Below, one piece after another: positions 1-5,634 of a stretch of 5,634 nt of DNA. Source of the DNA: Acidobacteriota bacterium (GTDB lineage Bacteria > Acidobacteriota > Terriglobia > Terriglobales > Acidobacteriaceae). The stretch is from assembly GCA_003224995.1 (NCBI GenBank), contig QIAI01000053.1, forward strand, positions 1-5,634, given 5' to 3'. A program made the position numbers and the translations under genes. The notes below the pieces were generated by a model. The model was not told the origin of the DNA. It was given only the letters and a program-made list of their open reading frames with translations, and ran no database searches. Every line of letters begins with the position of its first letter. Position 1 is the first letter of the stretch.

Positions 1-12
1 GATCCAGTGTGG

Positions 13-612
13 CTAGCTCTCGGGAACTGGCGGGCACCCTGGAAACTCCCGCAAGAAGGTGTTGCCCTCGTACTGCAGGTCTTTGATTCCGATCTCGCTG
101 CTGTAGAAGGCGTCGCTGGTAAGTCGCCGCAGAAAGGCGAAGAACTCCACCCCTTGGCTGATGCCGGCGTCGGTCAAAGCATTCTTCCGATACGCAATCA
201 GGTCCAGTATTTCTTTCTGCTGCGTGGCGCTGCACGACAGGTAAGGATGGTCGTAGCGATCCGTGCACAGGCCGTCCAGCCACATAAGCCCGCCGCCGAG
301 TGCGAGTTGATATTGCTTGTTTTCGCTGGTCAGCAGGTCGATAAATTCGGGCGCTCCCGCTTGCACCGCTCCCGCGGACTGGTCATCCGCGGGCAGGATT
401 GCATTGCATAGTGCCGTCAGCGTGGCATATTGATGGGCCGAAAAGAATTTCGGCCGGTACTTGCCGGCCACGGCACGAGCTTTTTCCTGCTTCACCATGT
501 GATGGACTTGCTCGGCTGCCTGCAGCGGAATCAACTGCAGGACCGATCCGCCCATCGCGCCCATGGCTAATGTCCTTAAAACGTCCCGGCGAGTTACCGA
601 ATTTTTCGGCAT
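13..612 (-). CDS. Tat-exported gluconate 2-dehydrogenase subunit 3 family protein (small subunit of a GMC dehydrogenase)
   Basis: A complete 199-residue protein ending in TAG just inside the window edge. The N-terminus is a twin-arginine signal: TRRDVLR with R8 and R9, then a hydrophobic stretch at about residues 14-30 and a possible cleavage site near QAA (31-33). The mature part begins with the family pattern FSAHQYATLTALCNAILPAD (57-76), followed by an AGAPEFIDLL segment (85-94), and ends with a YEGN...PGCP motif (181-193). There are no other membrane spans. In known gluconate and related dehydrogenases this subunit carries the flavoprotein through the Tat system and supports its maturation. 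The flavoprotein gene lies 27 bases upstream and has no signal of its own, which fits co-export. The start is supported by AGGAG about 10 bases before the ATG. A third, cytochrome c subunit is common in this complex, but none is seen. The family call is firm; the substrate is unknown. Confidence 0.85.
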   Translation of the reverse strand: MPKNSVTRRDVLRTLAMGAMGGSVLQLIPLQAAEQVHHMVKQEKARAVAGKYRPKFFSAHQYATLTALCNAILPADDQSAGAVQAGAPEFIDLLTSENKQYQLALGGGLMWLDGLCTDRYDHPYLSCSATQQKEILDLIAYRKNALTDAGISQGVEFFAFLRRLTSDAFYSSEIGIKDLQYEGNTFLREFPGCPPVPES

Positions 613-639
613 GTAGCGCGTTCTCCTGCTCGTAAAACT

Positions 640-2319
640 TTATAGATTGCCCTTCTTCGCTTCCCCCAACAGGTATTCTGACGCTCGCCACGACACCGCC
701 ATGATGGTGAGCGTGGGATTCTTGTCGGGATTGCTGACGAAGCCGGCTGCGTCCGTGACAAACAGATTCTTCACGTCGTGAGCCTGGCAGTAGCCGTTAA
801 GCACCGATGTTTTGGGATCCCCGCCCATGCGCGCCGTTCCGATCTCGTGAATGATCACCCCACCATCGGCGATCCCGTATGGATTTGGCCCATCCGTCAG
901 AGTCTTGGTGGTGTAGGTGCCGCCGGCCGCTTCGACGATTGACCGAAAAGTCTCCTGCATATCCTTCGCCAGCTTGATCTCATGGTCCGACCACTTGAAA
1001 TGGAAACGCAGCGTCGGAATGCCCCATTGATCCACGCTGTCGGGATCAATCTCGCAATAGGTATCGGAGTTGGGAATCATTTCGCCTCGGCCGGAGAAGC
1101 CGAGGTAGGTCCCGTAATCCTTCCGCAGGCGCTGTTTCAGCCCGACGCCATAGCCTTCGACCACGTCGCAGGTCTCATGGAACATGCGCACGCCGGGCAT
1201 ATGCCGTCCTCCCCACAACTCGATGTGATACCCGCGCGGAAAATCATTCTGGCGATCGAATTTCCACCAGGGCACGTACATGTGCATTCCGCCAATGCCG
1301 TCGTGATTGTGCGGAGGAACTTTTTCCATTTGCGGGAAGTAACCTCCGCCATCGCTCCCGACAGAATCGGTGAGATAGCGGCCCACAACTCCGGAAGAAT
1401 TTGCCAAGCCGTCGGGGAACTGGCTGGATTTCGAATTCAGCAGCAAACGCGCCGACTCGCAAGCGCTCGCTGCCAGCATCACTGCCTTGGCATAGGAAAC
1501 TCCTTCCGCCTTGCCGTCCTTACCCATCAGCACCTCGCGCGCCATGGCATGAGTGATCAGCGTGAGCCGGCCTGTGTCTTGGGCTGGCGGGATCATGACC
1601 TGGCTGGAGCTGAAATTCGATGCTGTCTTACACCCGCGGTCGCACTGTCCGCAGTAATGACAGGCGACGCGTCCATTCAACGCGCGGGTAATGATTGCCA
1701 TGCGGGACGGAATGCAAAGAATTCCCAGCTTGTCGCAGTACCGCTTTACCAGCACTTCGTTGCATCGCGGCTTGGGAGGAGGCAGAAAGATTCCATCAGG
1801 CGCACTGGAAATATTTTCCTTCGTGCCGAATACCCCGATGTACGACTCCACTTTGTCGTAGTACGGGGCCAGATCATCATAGGTGATCGGCCAATCGTCG
1901 CCCAGGCCATCGCGCGTCTTCGCCCGAAAATCCACCGGCGCGAAGCGCAAGGCGATTCGACCCCAGTGATTGGTGCGTCCGCCCACGATGCGCGAGCGAT
2001 ACCAGCGGAACGTCGAGCCCGGCGCGGAGGAATAGGGTTCGCCTTCAATGCTCCATGCCCCGGTGGGAGCGATGAATTCATTCTCCAGGCTGTTTTCCGG
2101 CTCCAAGGCATGTCCGCCGACTCCGGCGCCGCGATGCGGAAGCTCGTAGGGCCATACGTGTTCCTTGAAATCCTCACTCGGATCCAGCGCTGGTCCCGCC
2201 TCCAACATCACCACGCTCAGCCCACCCTCGGTCAGGATCTTGGCTGCAGTCCCGCCCGCAGCTCCCGATCCCACTATGCAAACGTCATAGACCTTGGGCG
2301 AACGACTTACCTGCGCCAT
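640..2319 (-). CDS. FAD-dependent GMC family oxidoreductase (gluconate/sugar dehydrogenase-like large subunit)
   Basis: A 559-residue flavoprotein that probably oxidises a sugar, polyol or sugar acid and passes electrons to a respiratory acceptor. The FAD-binding Rossmann motif GSGAAGG is at 17-23, with the acidic E40 ending the second strand. GGRTNHWG (113-120) matches the region where pyranose oxidase holds FAD through a histidine, so H118 is a candidate for covalent flavin attachment (inference). Four cysteines in the spacing C-x2-C-x2-C-x3-C (220, 223, 226, 230) resemble an iron-sulfur or metal site. The C-terminus has HEIGTARMG (491-499) and NPTLTIMA (534-541), giving the H491/N534 catalytic pair typical of the family. 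It has no signal peptide, and the next gene encodes the Tat-bearing small subunit. The ATG start is supported by GGGAG seven bases upstream. Oddity: about 12 residues seem missing between Y276 and A277, so activity is uncertain. Confidence 0.88.
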   Translation of the reverse strand: MAQVSRSPKVYDVCIVGSGAAGGTAAKILTEGGLSVVMLEAGPALDPSEDFKEHVWPYELPHRGAGVGGHALEPENSLENEFIAPTGAWSIEGEPYSSAPGSTFRWYRSRIVGGRTNHWGRIALRFAPVDFRAKTRDGLGDDWPITYDDLAPYYDKVESYIGVFGTKENISSAPDGIFLPPPKPRCNEVLVKRYCDKLGILCIPSRMAIITRALNGRVACHYCGQCDRGCKTASNFSSSQVMIPPAQDTGRLTLITHAMAREVLMGKDGKAEGVSYAKAVMLAASACESARLLLNSKSSQFPDGLANSSGVVGRYLTDSVGSDGGGYFPQMEKVPPHNHDGIGGMHMYVPWWKFDRQNDFPRGYHIELWGGRHMPGVRMFHETCDVVEGYGVGLKQRLRKDYGTYLGFSGRGEMIPNSDTYCEIDPDSVDQWGIPTLRFHFKWSDHEIKLAKDMQETFRSIVEAAGGTYTTKTLTDGPNPYGIADGGVIIHEIGTARMGGDPKTSVLNGYCQAHDVKNLFVTDAAGFVSNPDKNPTLTIMAVSWRASEYLLGEAKKGNL

Positions 2320-2325
2320 GCACCA

Positions 2326-2366
2326 TCTCCCGAACGCTCTGGAATCACTGGAAAGGCGCGATTATA
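2326..2366 (-). promoter_or_regulatory. Promoter -10 box and ribosome binding site of the GMC dehydrogenase operon
   Basis: Read on the minus strand, 2366-2361 is a perfect TATAAT, 41 bases before the ATG at 2319. This predicts a transcript starting near 2354 with a leader of about 35 bases. A GGGAG ribosome binding site follows, seven bases before the ATG. No good -35 hexamer is visible at the usual spacing (2389-2384 reads AAAATC), so an activator or a different sigma factor may be involved. Prediction from pattern only. Confidence 0.5.
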
Positions 2367-2388
2367 GCTCATTCCATGCGAGCGATTT

Positions 2389-2416
2389 TTGCCGCAGCCC
2401 TGGCTGCGCTTAGAAT
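2389..2416 (+). promoter_or_regulatory. Putative promoter of the oxidoreductase-ABC operon, placing transcription start at the GTG codon
   Basis: TTGCCG at 2389-2394 (4 of 6 matches to the -35 consensus) and TAGAAT at 2411-2416 (5 of 6 matches to the -10 consensus) are separated by 16 bases. Transcription would start at about 2422-2424, which is the GTG start codon itself. No Shine-Dalgarno sequence precedes that codon, so a leaderless mRNA is consistent. Prediction only. Confidence 0.35.
2393..2408. repeat. 16-base palindrome CGCAGCC-CT-GGCTGCG in the divergent intergenic region
   Basis: Two perfect 7-base inverted arms (2393-2399 and 2402-2408) are separated by CT. The palindrome lies between the putative -35 and -10 boxes of the plus-strand operon and about 30 bases upstream of the minus-strand -10 box. 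That is where a dimeric repressor would block one promoter and could influence the other. No regulator gene is present in the window, and a chance GC-rich palindrome is possible. Confidence 0.35.
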
Positions 2417-2422
2417 GTCGTT

Positions 2423-3478
2423 GTGGAAAATCCCTTGAACGTCGGTCTCATTGGCTTTGGTCTCGCGGGGCAGGTGTTCCATGCTCCCCTGATCCATGCG
2501 AATCCGAATTTGCGGCTCTCGCATATCGTGCTGCGCCACGGAAATGAATCCGAGAAGAAATATCCTGAAGCCAAGGTCCTCCGCAATGCCGATGACTTGT
2601 TCGCAGAACCCAGCGTTGGCCTGGTGGTCGTCGCCACTCCGAACATCACTCACCTGGAACTTGCTGCAAAAGCGCTGCAGGCCGGCAAACACGTGGTGGT
2701 CGACAAACCCTTCACCATCACTTCGAAGGACGCCGACGAATTGATTGCGCTCTCCCGCAAGCTGGGTCGTGTGCTCAGCGTGTTTCAAAATCGTCGTTGG
2801 GATGGTGATTTCCTGACCGTGCGACAACTTCTTCAACAAGCACGCCTGGGAAGACTGGCCGAATACGAAAGCCGCTTTGATCGCTTTCGCCCCGCCCTGA
2901 AGCCCGGAGCGTGGCGGGAGCAGGCTCTTCCGGGCTCCGGCGTGCTTTTCGATTTAGGCTCTCACTTGATCGACCAGGCCGTCGTTCTCTTCGGCAGGCC
3001 CCAAGGCATCTTTGCCGATGTGCGCGCACAGCGTGACGGAGCCGTCGCGGTCGACAACTTTGAGGTTCGGCTGGAATACCCCGCGCTGAAGGTGACATTG
3101 AAAGCCGGATGCCTGGTCTGTGAACCGAGCCCGCGTTTTGTTTTGTACGGCACCACTGGTAGTTACCTGAAGTTCGGACTCGATCCGCAGGAAGAAGCTT
3201 TGAAACAGGGTAATTCTCCTGCGCAGCCGCACTGGGGCGAAGAACCGAAAGAGGCCTGGGGCACAATCACGCAAGCGAATGGCAAACTGGAACGCGCGAA
3301 ATATACGACGCTGGCGGGCTGCTATCCCGAGTATTACAGCAACGTCTATCGTGCCATCACGGGGAAGGAAGAACTCGCCGTCAAACCTCAACAATCCAGA
3401 GACGTGATCCGCCTTATCGAATTAGCAGAACAAAGCGCTCGCGAAAAACGCGTCATTCCTGTGGCTCTACAGGATTGA
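2423..3478 (+). CDS. Gfo/Idh/MocA family NAD(P)-dependent oxidoreductase, YdgJ/IolW-like
   Basis: A 351-residue cytosolic dehydrogenase. The N-terminal Rossmann fold shows VGLIGFGLAG (7-16), followed by FHAPLI (19-24), which is typical of the YdgJ/IolW branch. VVVDKPFT (91-98) carries the conserved Lys95 of the EKP-type motif. GSGVLFDLGSHLIDQ (171-185) supplies D177, H181 and D184, the catalytic D-x3-H-x2-D arrangement. SRFDRFRP (150-157), YLKFGLDPQEE (248-258) and the YPEYY segment (301-305) also match this branch. Bacillus IolW in this subfamily is an NADP-dependent scyllo-inositol dehydrogenase, so a cyclitol or sugar substrate is plausible but not shown. The length is normal and all motifs are present. 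The start is a GTG with no Shine-Dalgarno sequence, and the Rossmann strand begins five residues later, leaving little room for another start. The ABC ATPase gene follows after 27 bases on the same strand, and the GMC operon diverges upstream. Confidence 0.9.
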   Translation: MENPLNVGLIGFGLAGQVFHAPLIHANPNLRLSHIVLRHGNESEKKYPEAKVLRNADDLFAEPSVGLVVVATPNITHLELAAKALQAGKHVVVDKPFTITSKDADELIALSRKLGRVLSVFQNRRWDGDFLTVRQLLQQARLGRLAEYESRFDRFRPALKPGAWREQALPGSGVLFDLGSHLIDQAVVLFGRPQGIFADVRAQRDGAVAVDNFEVRLEYPALKVTLKAGCLVCEPSPRFVLYGTTGSYLKFGLDPQEEALKQGNSPAQPHWGEEPKEAWGTITQANGKLERAKYTTLAGCYPEYYSNVYRAITGKEELAVKPQQSRDVIRLIELAEQSAREKRVIPVALQD

Positions 3479-3505
3479 AGTTTGCAGCATTGATCTCAAC
3501 TTCCC

Positions 3506-4606
3506 ATGGCACAGACCATCGCCAATCCGTTGGCCACTGACTCGACAAAGGACGCTCGGGCACTCTCGGCGCGTTTTCGCAAACGGCACGCGCACGAATT
3601 TGAACTCGATATCGATCTCGTCGCCTCTCCCGGCTTCACCATAGTGTTTGGCGCTTCCGGCGCAGGCAAGACGACCTTGCTCGATTCCATCGCAGGATTA
3701 GCCACTCCGGAAGGCGGCAGCATCTCCGTTGGTTCCCGAGCGTTTTTCGATCACGCTTCTCACCTGAATCTGCCGGTGGCACAACGAAACGTGGGTTACG
3801 TTTTTCAAGAACTCGCCTTGTTCCCGCATCTCACAGTAGAGGGCAACATAGGTTACGGACTTGACCGCCTGCCGCCGGCAAAACGTGTGCAGGACATCAC
3901 CGCGATTTGGCCCGGTGAAATTTCTGGCGGCGAGCGCCAGCGGGTCGCACTCGCCCGTTCCTTGGTGACCGACCCTTGCATCCTGTTGCTCGACGAACCC
4001 TTGGCCGCGCTCGACGCTCCCACCAAAGCGCGCATTCTCGACGATCTCCGCCGCTGGAACGAAGCGCATCGCATTCCCATTCTTTACGTGACCCATAGCC
4101 GTGACGAAGTGTTTGCTTTGGGCGAGCGAGTCACCGTGCTCGAACGAGGAAGAGTGCTTGCGCAAGGGACGCCCCATGAAGTCATGGGTGCGCCGTACCA
4201 AGAGACCGTGGCGCAATTAGCCGGGTTTGAAAACATTCTGGATGCCGTTGTGCTCGCGTCGCACGAAGACCGCGGAACCATGACTTGCAGATTAGAAGGA
4301 ACCAGCGTTGAGTTGGAAACACCATTGGTGCGCGCCGAACCGGGAGAACTCTTACGTATCGGCATCCGCGCCGGAGATATCCTGCTTGCTACCCAGCGTC
4401 CCGAAGGTTTGAGTGCGCGCAATGTGCTTCAAGGCCGGATTACGTCTCTGATCCGCCGTGATGTGATCAGCGTCGCGTACGTCAACATGGGTGTGGAACT
4501 CGAGGTTCACCTCACGCTCGCCGCACGCGATGCGCTGCAGTTAGCGCAGGGAAGGGAAGTTTGGCTGGTGGTCAAGACGCATTCCTGCCATCTCATGTCC
4601 GCTTGA
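3506..4606 (+). CDS. modC: ABC transporter ATP-binding protein, molybdate ModC-like with C-terminal TOBE/Mop domain
   Basis: A 366-residue ATPase expected to power molybdate (or tungstate/sulfate-type) uptake at the inner membrane. Visible motifs are Walker A GASGAGKT (49-56), Q-loop Q101 in GYVFQELALFPH, signature ISGGERQ (139-145), Walker B ILLLDEP (159-165), D-loop LAALD (166-170) and H-loop H197. The C-terminal region from about 240 holds a TOBE/Mop-like domain (SARNVLQGRITSL at 303-315 onward), as in ModC. Oddity: only 17 residues separate YG (117-118) from PG (136-137), where E. coli ModC has 25 and many relatives about 30. The helix with the LGLxxLLxRxP pattern is therefore missing, and ATPase function is uncertain. 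No modA or modB lies next to it. The ATG has no clear Shine-Dalgarno sequence, and the first roughly 20 residues precede the normal ModC start. The choice of modC over another molybdate/sulfate-class ATPase is probable, not certain. Confidence 0.8.
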   Translation: MAQTIANPLATDSTKDARALSARFRKRHAHEFELDIDLVASPGFTIVFGASGAGKTTLLDSIAGLATPEGGSISVGSRAFFDHASHLNLPVAQRNVGYVFQELALFPHLTVEGNIGYGLDRLPPAKRVQDITAIWPGEISGGERQRVALARSLVTDPCILLLDEPLAALDAPTKARILDDLRRWNEAHRIPILYVTHSRDEVFALGERVTVLERGRVLAQGTPHEVMGAPYQETVAQLAGFENILDAVVLASHEDRGTMTCRLEGTSVELETPLVRAEPGELLRIGIRAGDILLATQRPEGLSARNVLQGRITSLIRRDVISVAYVNMGVELEVHLTLAARDALQLAQGREVWLVVKTHSCHLMSA

Positions 4607-5634
4607 ACGTGAATTGCGCTGCGCGTCCCGCGCGCGTTCCAATTCAATCACTGCAGCCCACTGTCCAGCGCTGCTCTCCGTAAAAACGATCCGCCCACCC
4701 AGGATCTGCGCTGCGACTTGAGCGGGCAAGTCGTGATGAAATCCGAAGAAGCGCGCCTTGATTCTGTCCCAGGCCCGCCAATGTGCGAGCAAAGGATGCG
4801 GCGGTTCGTACTTGGTGGAAAACACCAGTGCCACGTCAAAGCGGTTACGCTCTTGGGCCGCACCCATGACCTCCTCGACGGTAAAGTCTTCGACTTGTAC
4901 GATCTGAAAGGGATGCGTGACGTAGCCCAGAAAAGGGCGGCTGATTTCATCCGATGCCGGCCAAGCCGTGAGCACTCGCGCCCGCGCGTATCGCGCTTGA
5001 AGGAAGGCGGCGGCATCTTTGTGCATAGTCACGTAATCGCGGTAGGCCAGGTTGTCTTCCGGGGCAAAGCCATACGGTGGATTCAGAAAGCAGGCCGTCA
5101 CAAAGGAAGCGCACGTCAGCACGATGAACGCGGGCCAAGCGCGCGTCCTGCGGCGTAGGGTCGAGACTGCAACGATGATTACCAAGGGCACAACCGTCAA
5201 CATGTAGCGCGCCAGCACTGCGCCGCCCACCAGCGCCATAGAAGTCGCATAGGCGAGTATGAGTAAAGCGAATATGCATTGCGCCCGGACACCGATGCGT
5301 TTGCGCTCCACATCATCATCCTTGATCGCCGGCCGGGTCATCGCCCATGCCATCAAAAGCGTAAGCACGAGCATGTGCATATAGCCGAACGCTTGCCAGA
5401 GGCGAATCAGGAAGGCGAGCACGATGCGCACAGGACTCGCTGTGGCCTGGACGTTGTAGCGGAAAAATTCCGGATTCCCGAAAATGTATCCGGTTTGCGA
5501 GTAGTGAAAGGCGTACCATGCGATCAGGATTGCAATCGGGCTCAGCAAAGACGCGATTGCTGCCCAGTTTCGCGCTTCAACCCCGGGGCGGAATCCGAAA
5601 ATGCGGTCTGCCCACGGGGACAGTAGAAGCCAAA
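4541..5634 (-). CDS. C-terminal part of a polytopic membrane protein, ArnT/PMT (family 39) glycosyltransferase-like; N-terminus outside the window
   Basis: The frame is open from the right edge of the window to TAA at 4541, at least 363 residues. The TTG near 5548 should not be taken as the start, because 28 in-frame codons (WLLLSPWADRIFGF and onward) continue upstream without a stop. Hydrophobic segments lie at about 5575-5505, 5430-5340, 5280-5220, 5206-5160 and 5137-5085. The motif ARYMLTVVP (nucleotides about 5212-5186) resembles the RYxxPxxP signature late in family 39 glycosyltransferases. GNPEFFRYN lies between the first two spans. The last roughly 180 residues are soluble, probably periplasmic, with no motif I can name. 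Such proteins transfer lipid-linked sugars at the outer face of the inner membrane. The catalytic N-terminal acidic residues are outside the window, so the function is inferred. The 3' end overlaps the ABC gene tail to tail by 66 bases. Confidence 0.65.
   Translation of the reverse strand, partial: WLLLSPWADRIFGFRPGVEARNWAAIASLLSPIAILIAWYAFHYSQTGYIFGNPEFFRYNVQATASPVRIVLAFLIRLWQAFGYMHMLVLTLLMAWAMTRPAIKDDDVERKRIGVRAQCIFALLILAYATSMALVGGAVLARYMLTVVPLVIIVAVSTLRRRTRAWPAFIVLTCASFVTACFLNPPYGFAPEDNLAYRDYVTMHKDAAAFLQARYARARVLTAWPASDEISRPFLGYVTHPFQIVQVEDFTVEEVMGAAQERNRFDVALVFSTKYEPPHPLLAHWRAWDRIKARFFGFHHDLPAQVAAQILGGRIVFTESSAGQWAAVIELERARDAQRNSRSSGHEMAGMRLDHQPNFPSLR
4610..4646. terminator. Long imperfect hairpin just after the ABC ATPase stop codon, possible terminator or mRNA-end structure
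   Basis: Arms TGAATTG (4610-4616) and CAATTCA (4640-4646) enclose CGC/GCG (4617-4619 with 4634-4636) and GCGCG/CGCGC (4621-4625 with 4629-4633) around a TCC loop. That makes about 15 base pairs, with one bulged T and a three-base bulge. The hairpin starts four bases after the ABC stop. No T-run follows on the plus strand, so it is not a classic intrinsic terminator. It also lies inside the 3' coding part of the convergent membrane-protein gene. Confidence 0.4.

Noticed and set aside
1..4. GATC at the first base as a sign of a cloned restriction fragment
   Set aside because: A four-base match is far too weak, and the right end shows no matching site.
7..411. Plus-strand open frame opposite the Tat subunit gene
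   Set aside because: It lies antisense to a well-supported family member, and its translation has no recognisable domain.
982..2367. A 461-codon open frame on the plus strand opposite the GMC gene
   Set aside because: It is antisense to a gene with clear FAD-domain and catalytic motifs, its translation shows no recognisable domain, and such long antisense frames are common opposite GC-rich genes.
3698..4216. Minus-strand 172-codon frame opposite the ABC ATPase
   Set aside because: It lies directly over Walker A-to-Walker B coding sequence and its composition is that of a shadow frame.
4718..5158. Plus-strand 146-codon frame opposite the membrane protein
   Set aside because: The opposite strand encodes membrane spans with the ARYMLTVVP motif; this frame has no domain and no ribosome binding site that I can see.
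5546..5548. TTG as the start codon of the membrane protein
   Set aside because: The frame remains open to the window edge with hydrophobic, family-like residues, so the true start is outside.

Overview
The window reads as a piece of chromosome from a GC-moderate (roughly 55-60 %), gene-dense Gram-negative-type bacterium. A GMC dehydrogenase paired with a Tat-exported gluconate 2-dehydrogenase subunit 3-like protein, a YdgJ/IolW-type oxidoreductase and an ArnT/PMT-like glycosyltransferase would fit a soil Acidobacteriota member. That assignment is an inference from gene style and remembered homologues, not a measured placement. I see no RNA gene, insertion sequence, CRISPR array, phage gene or integration site, and no gene-free stretch longer than about 100 bases.

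Layout. Bases 13-2319 (minus strand) hold a two-gene operon: a large FAD-dependent GMC oxidoreductase (2319 to 640), then a small Tat-signal subunit (612 to 13). Together they look like a periplasmic sugar or polyol dehydrogenase; a cytochrome partner, if there is one, is not in the window. A 103-base divergent intergenic region (2320-2422) carries a perfect TATAAT for the minus operon. For the plus operon it carries a weaker promoter with a 16-base palindrome in its spacer, and the plus promoter is placed so that the mRNA would be leaderless. Bases 2423-4606 (plus strand) hold a Gfo/Idh/MocA oxidoreductase followed 27 bases later by a ModC-type ABC ATPase without modA or modB beside it. The right end (4541-5634, minus strand) is the C-terminal part of a multi-membrane-span protein resembling family 39 glycosyltransferases. 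It runs off the window and overlaps the ABC gene tail to tail by 66 bases. A long imperfect hairpin lies just after the ABC stop codon.

The most interesting feature is a pair of apparent in-frame internal losses. The GMC protein jumps directly from its GVSY strand to the conserved AKAVMLAASACESARLL segment. The ABC ATPase lacks the normal LGLxxLLxRxP stretch just before its signature motif. Each gap appears to be about a dozen residues (estimated from remembered family patterns), and the reading frames stay intact. I find no convincing new defence, mobile or RNA system here; otherwise the window is ordinary metabolic and transport gene content.
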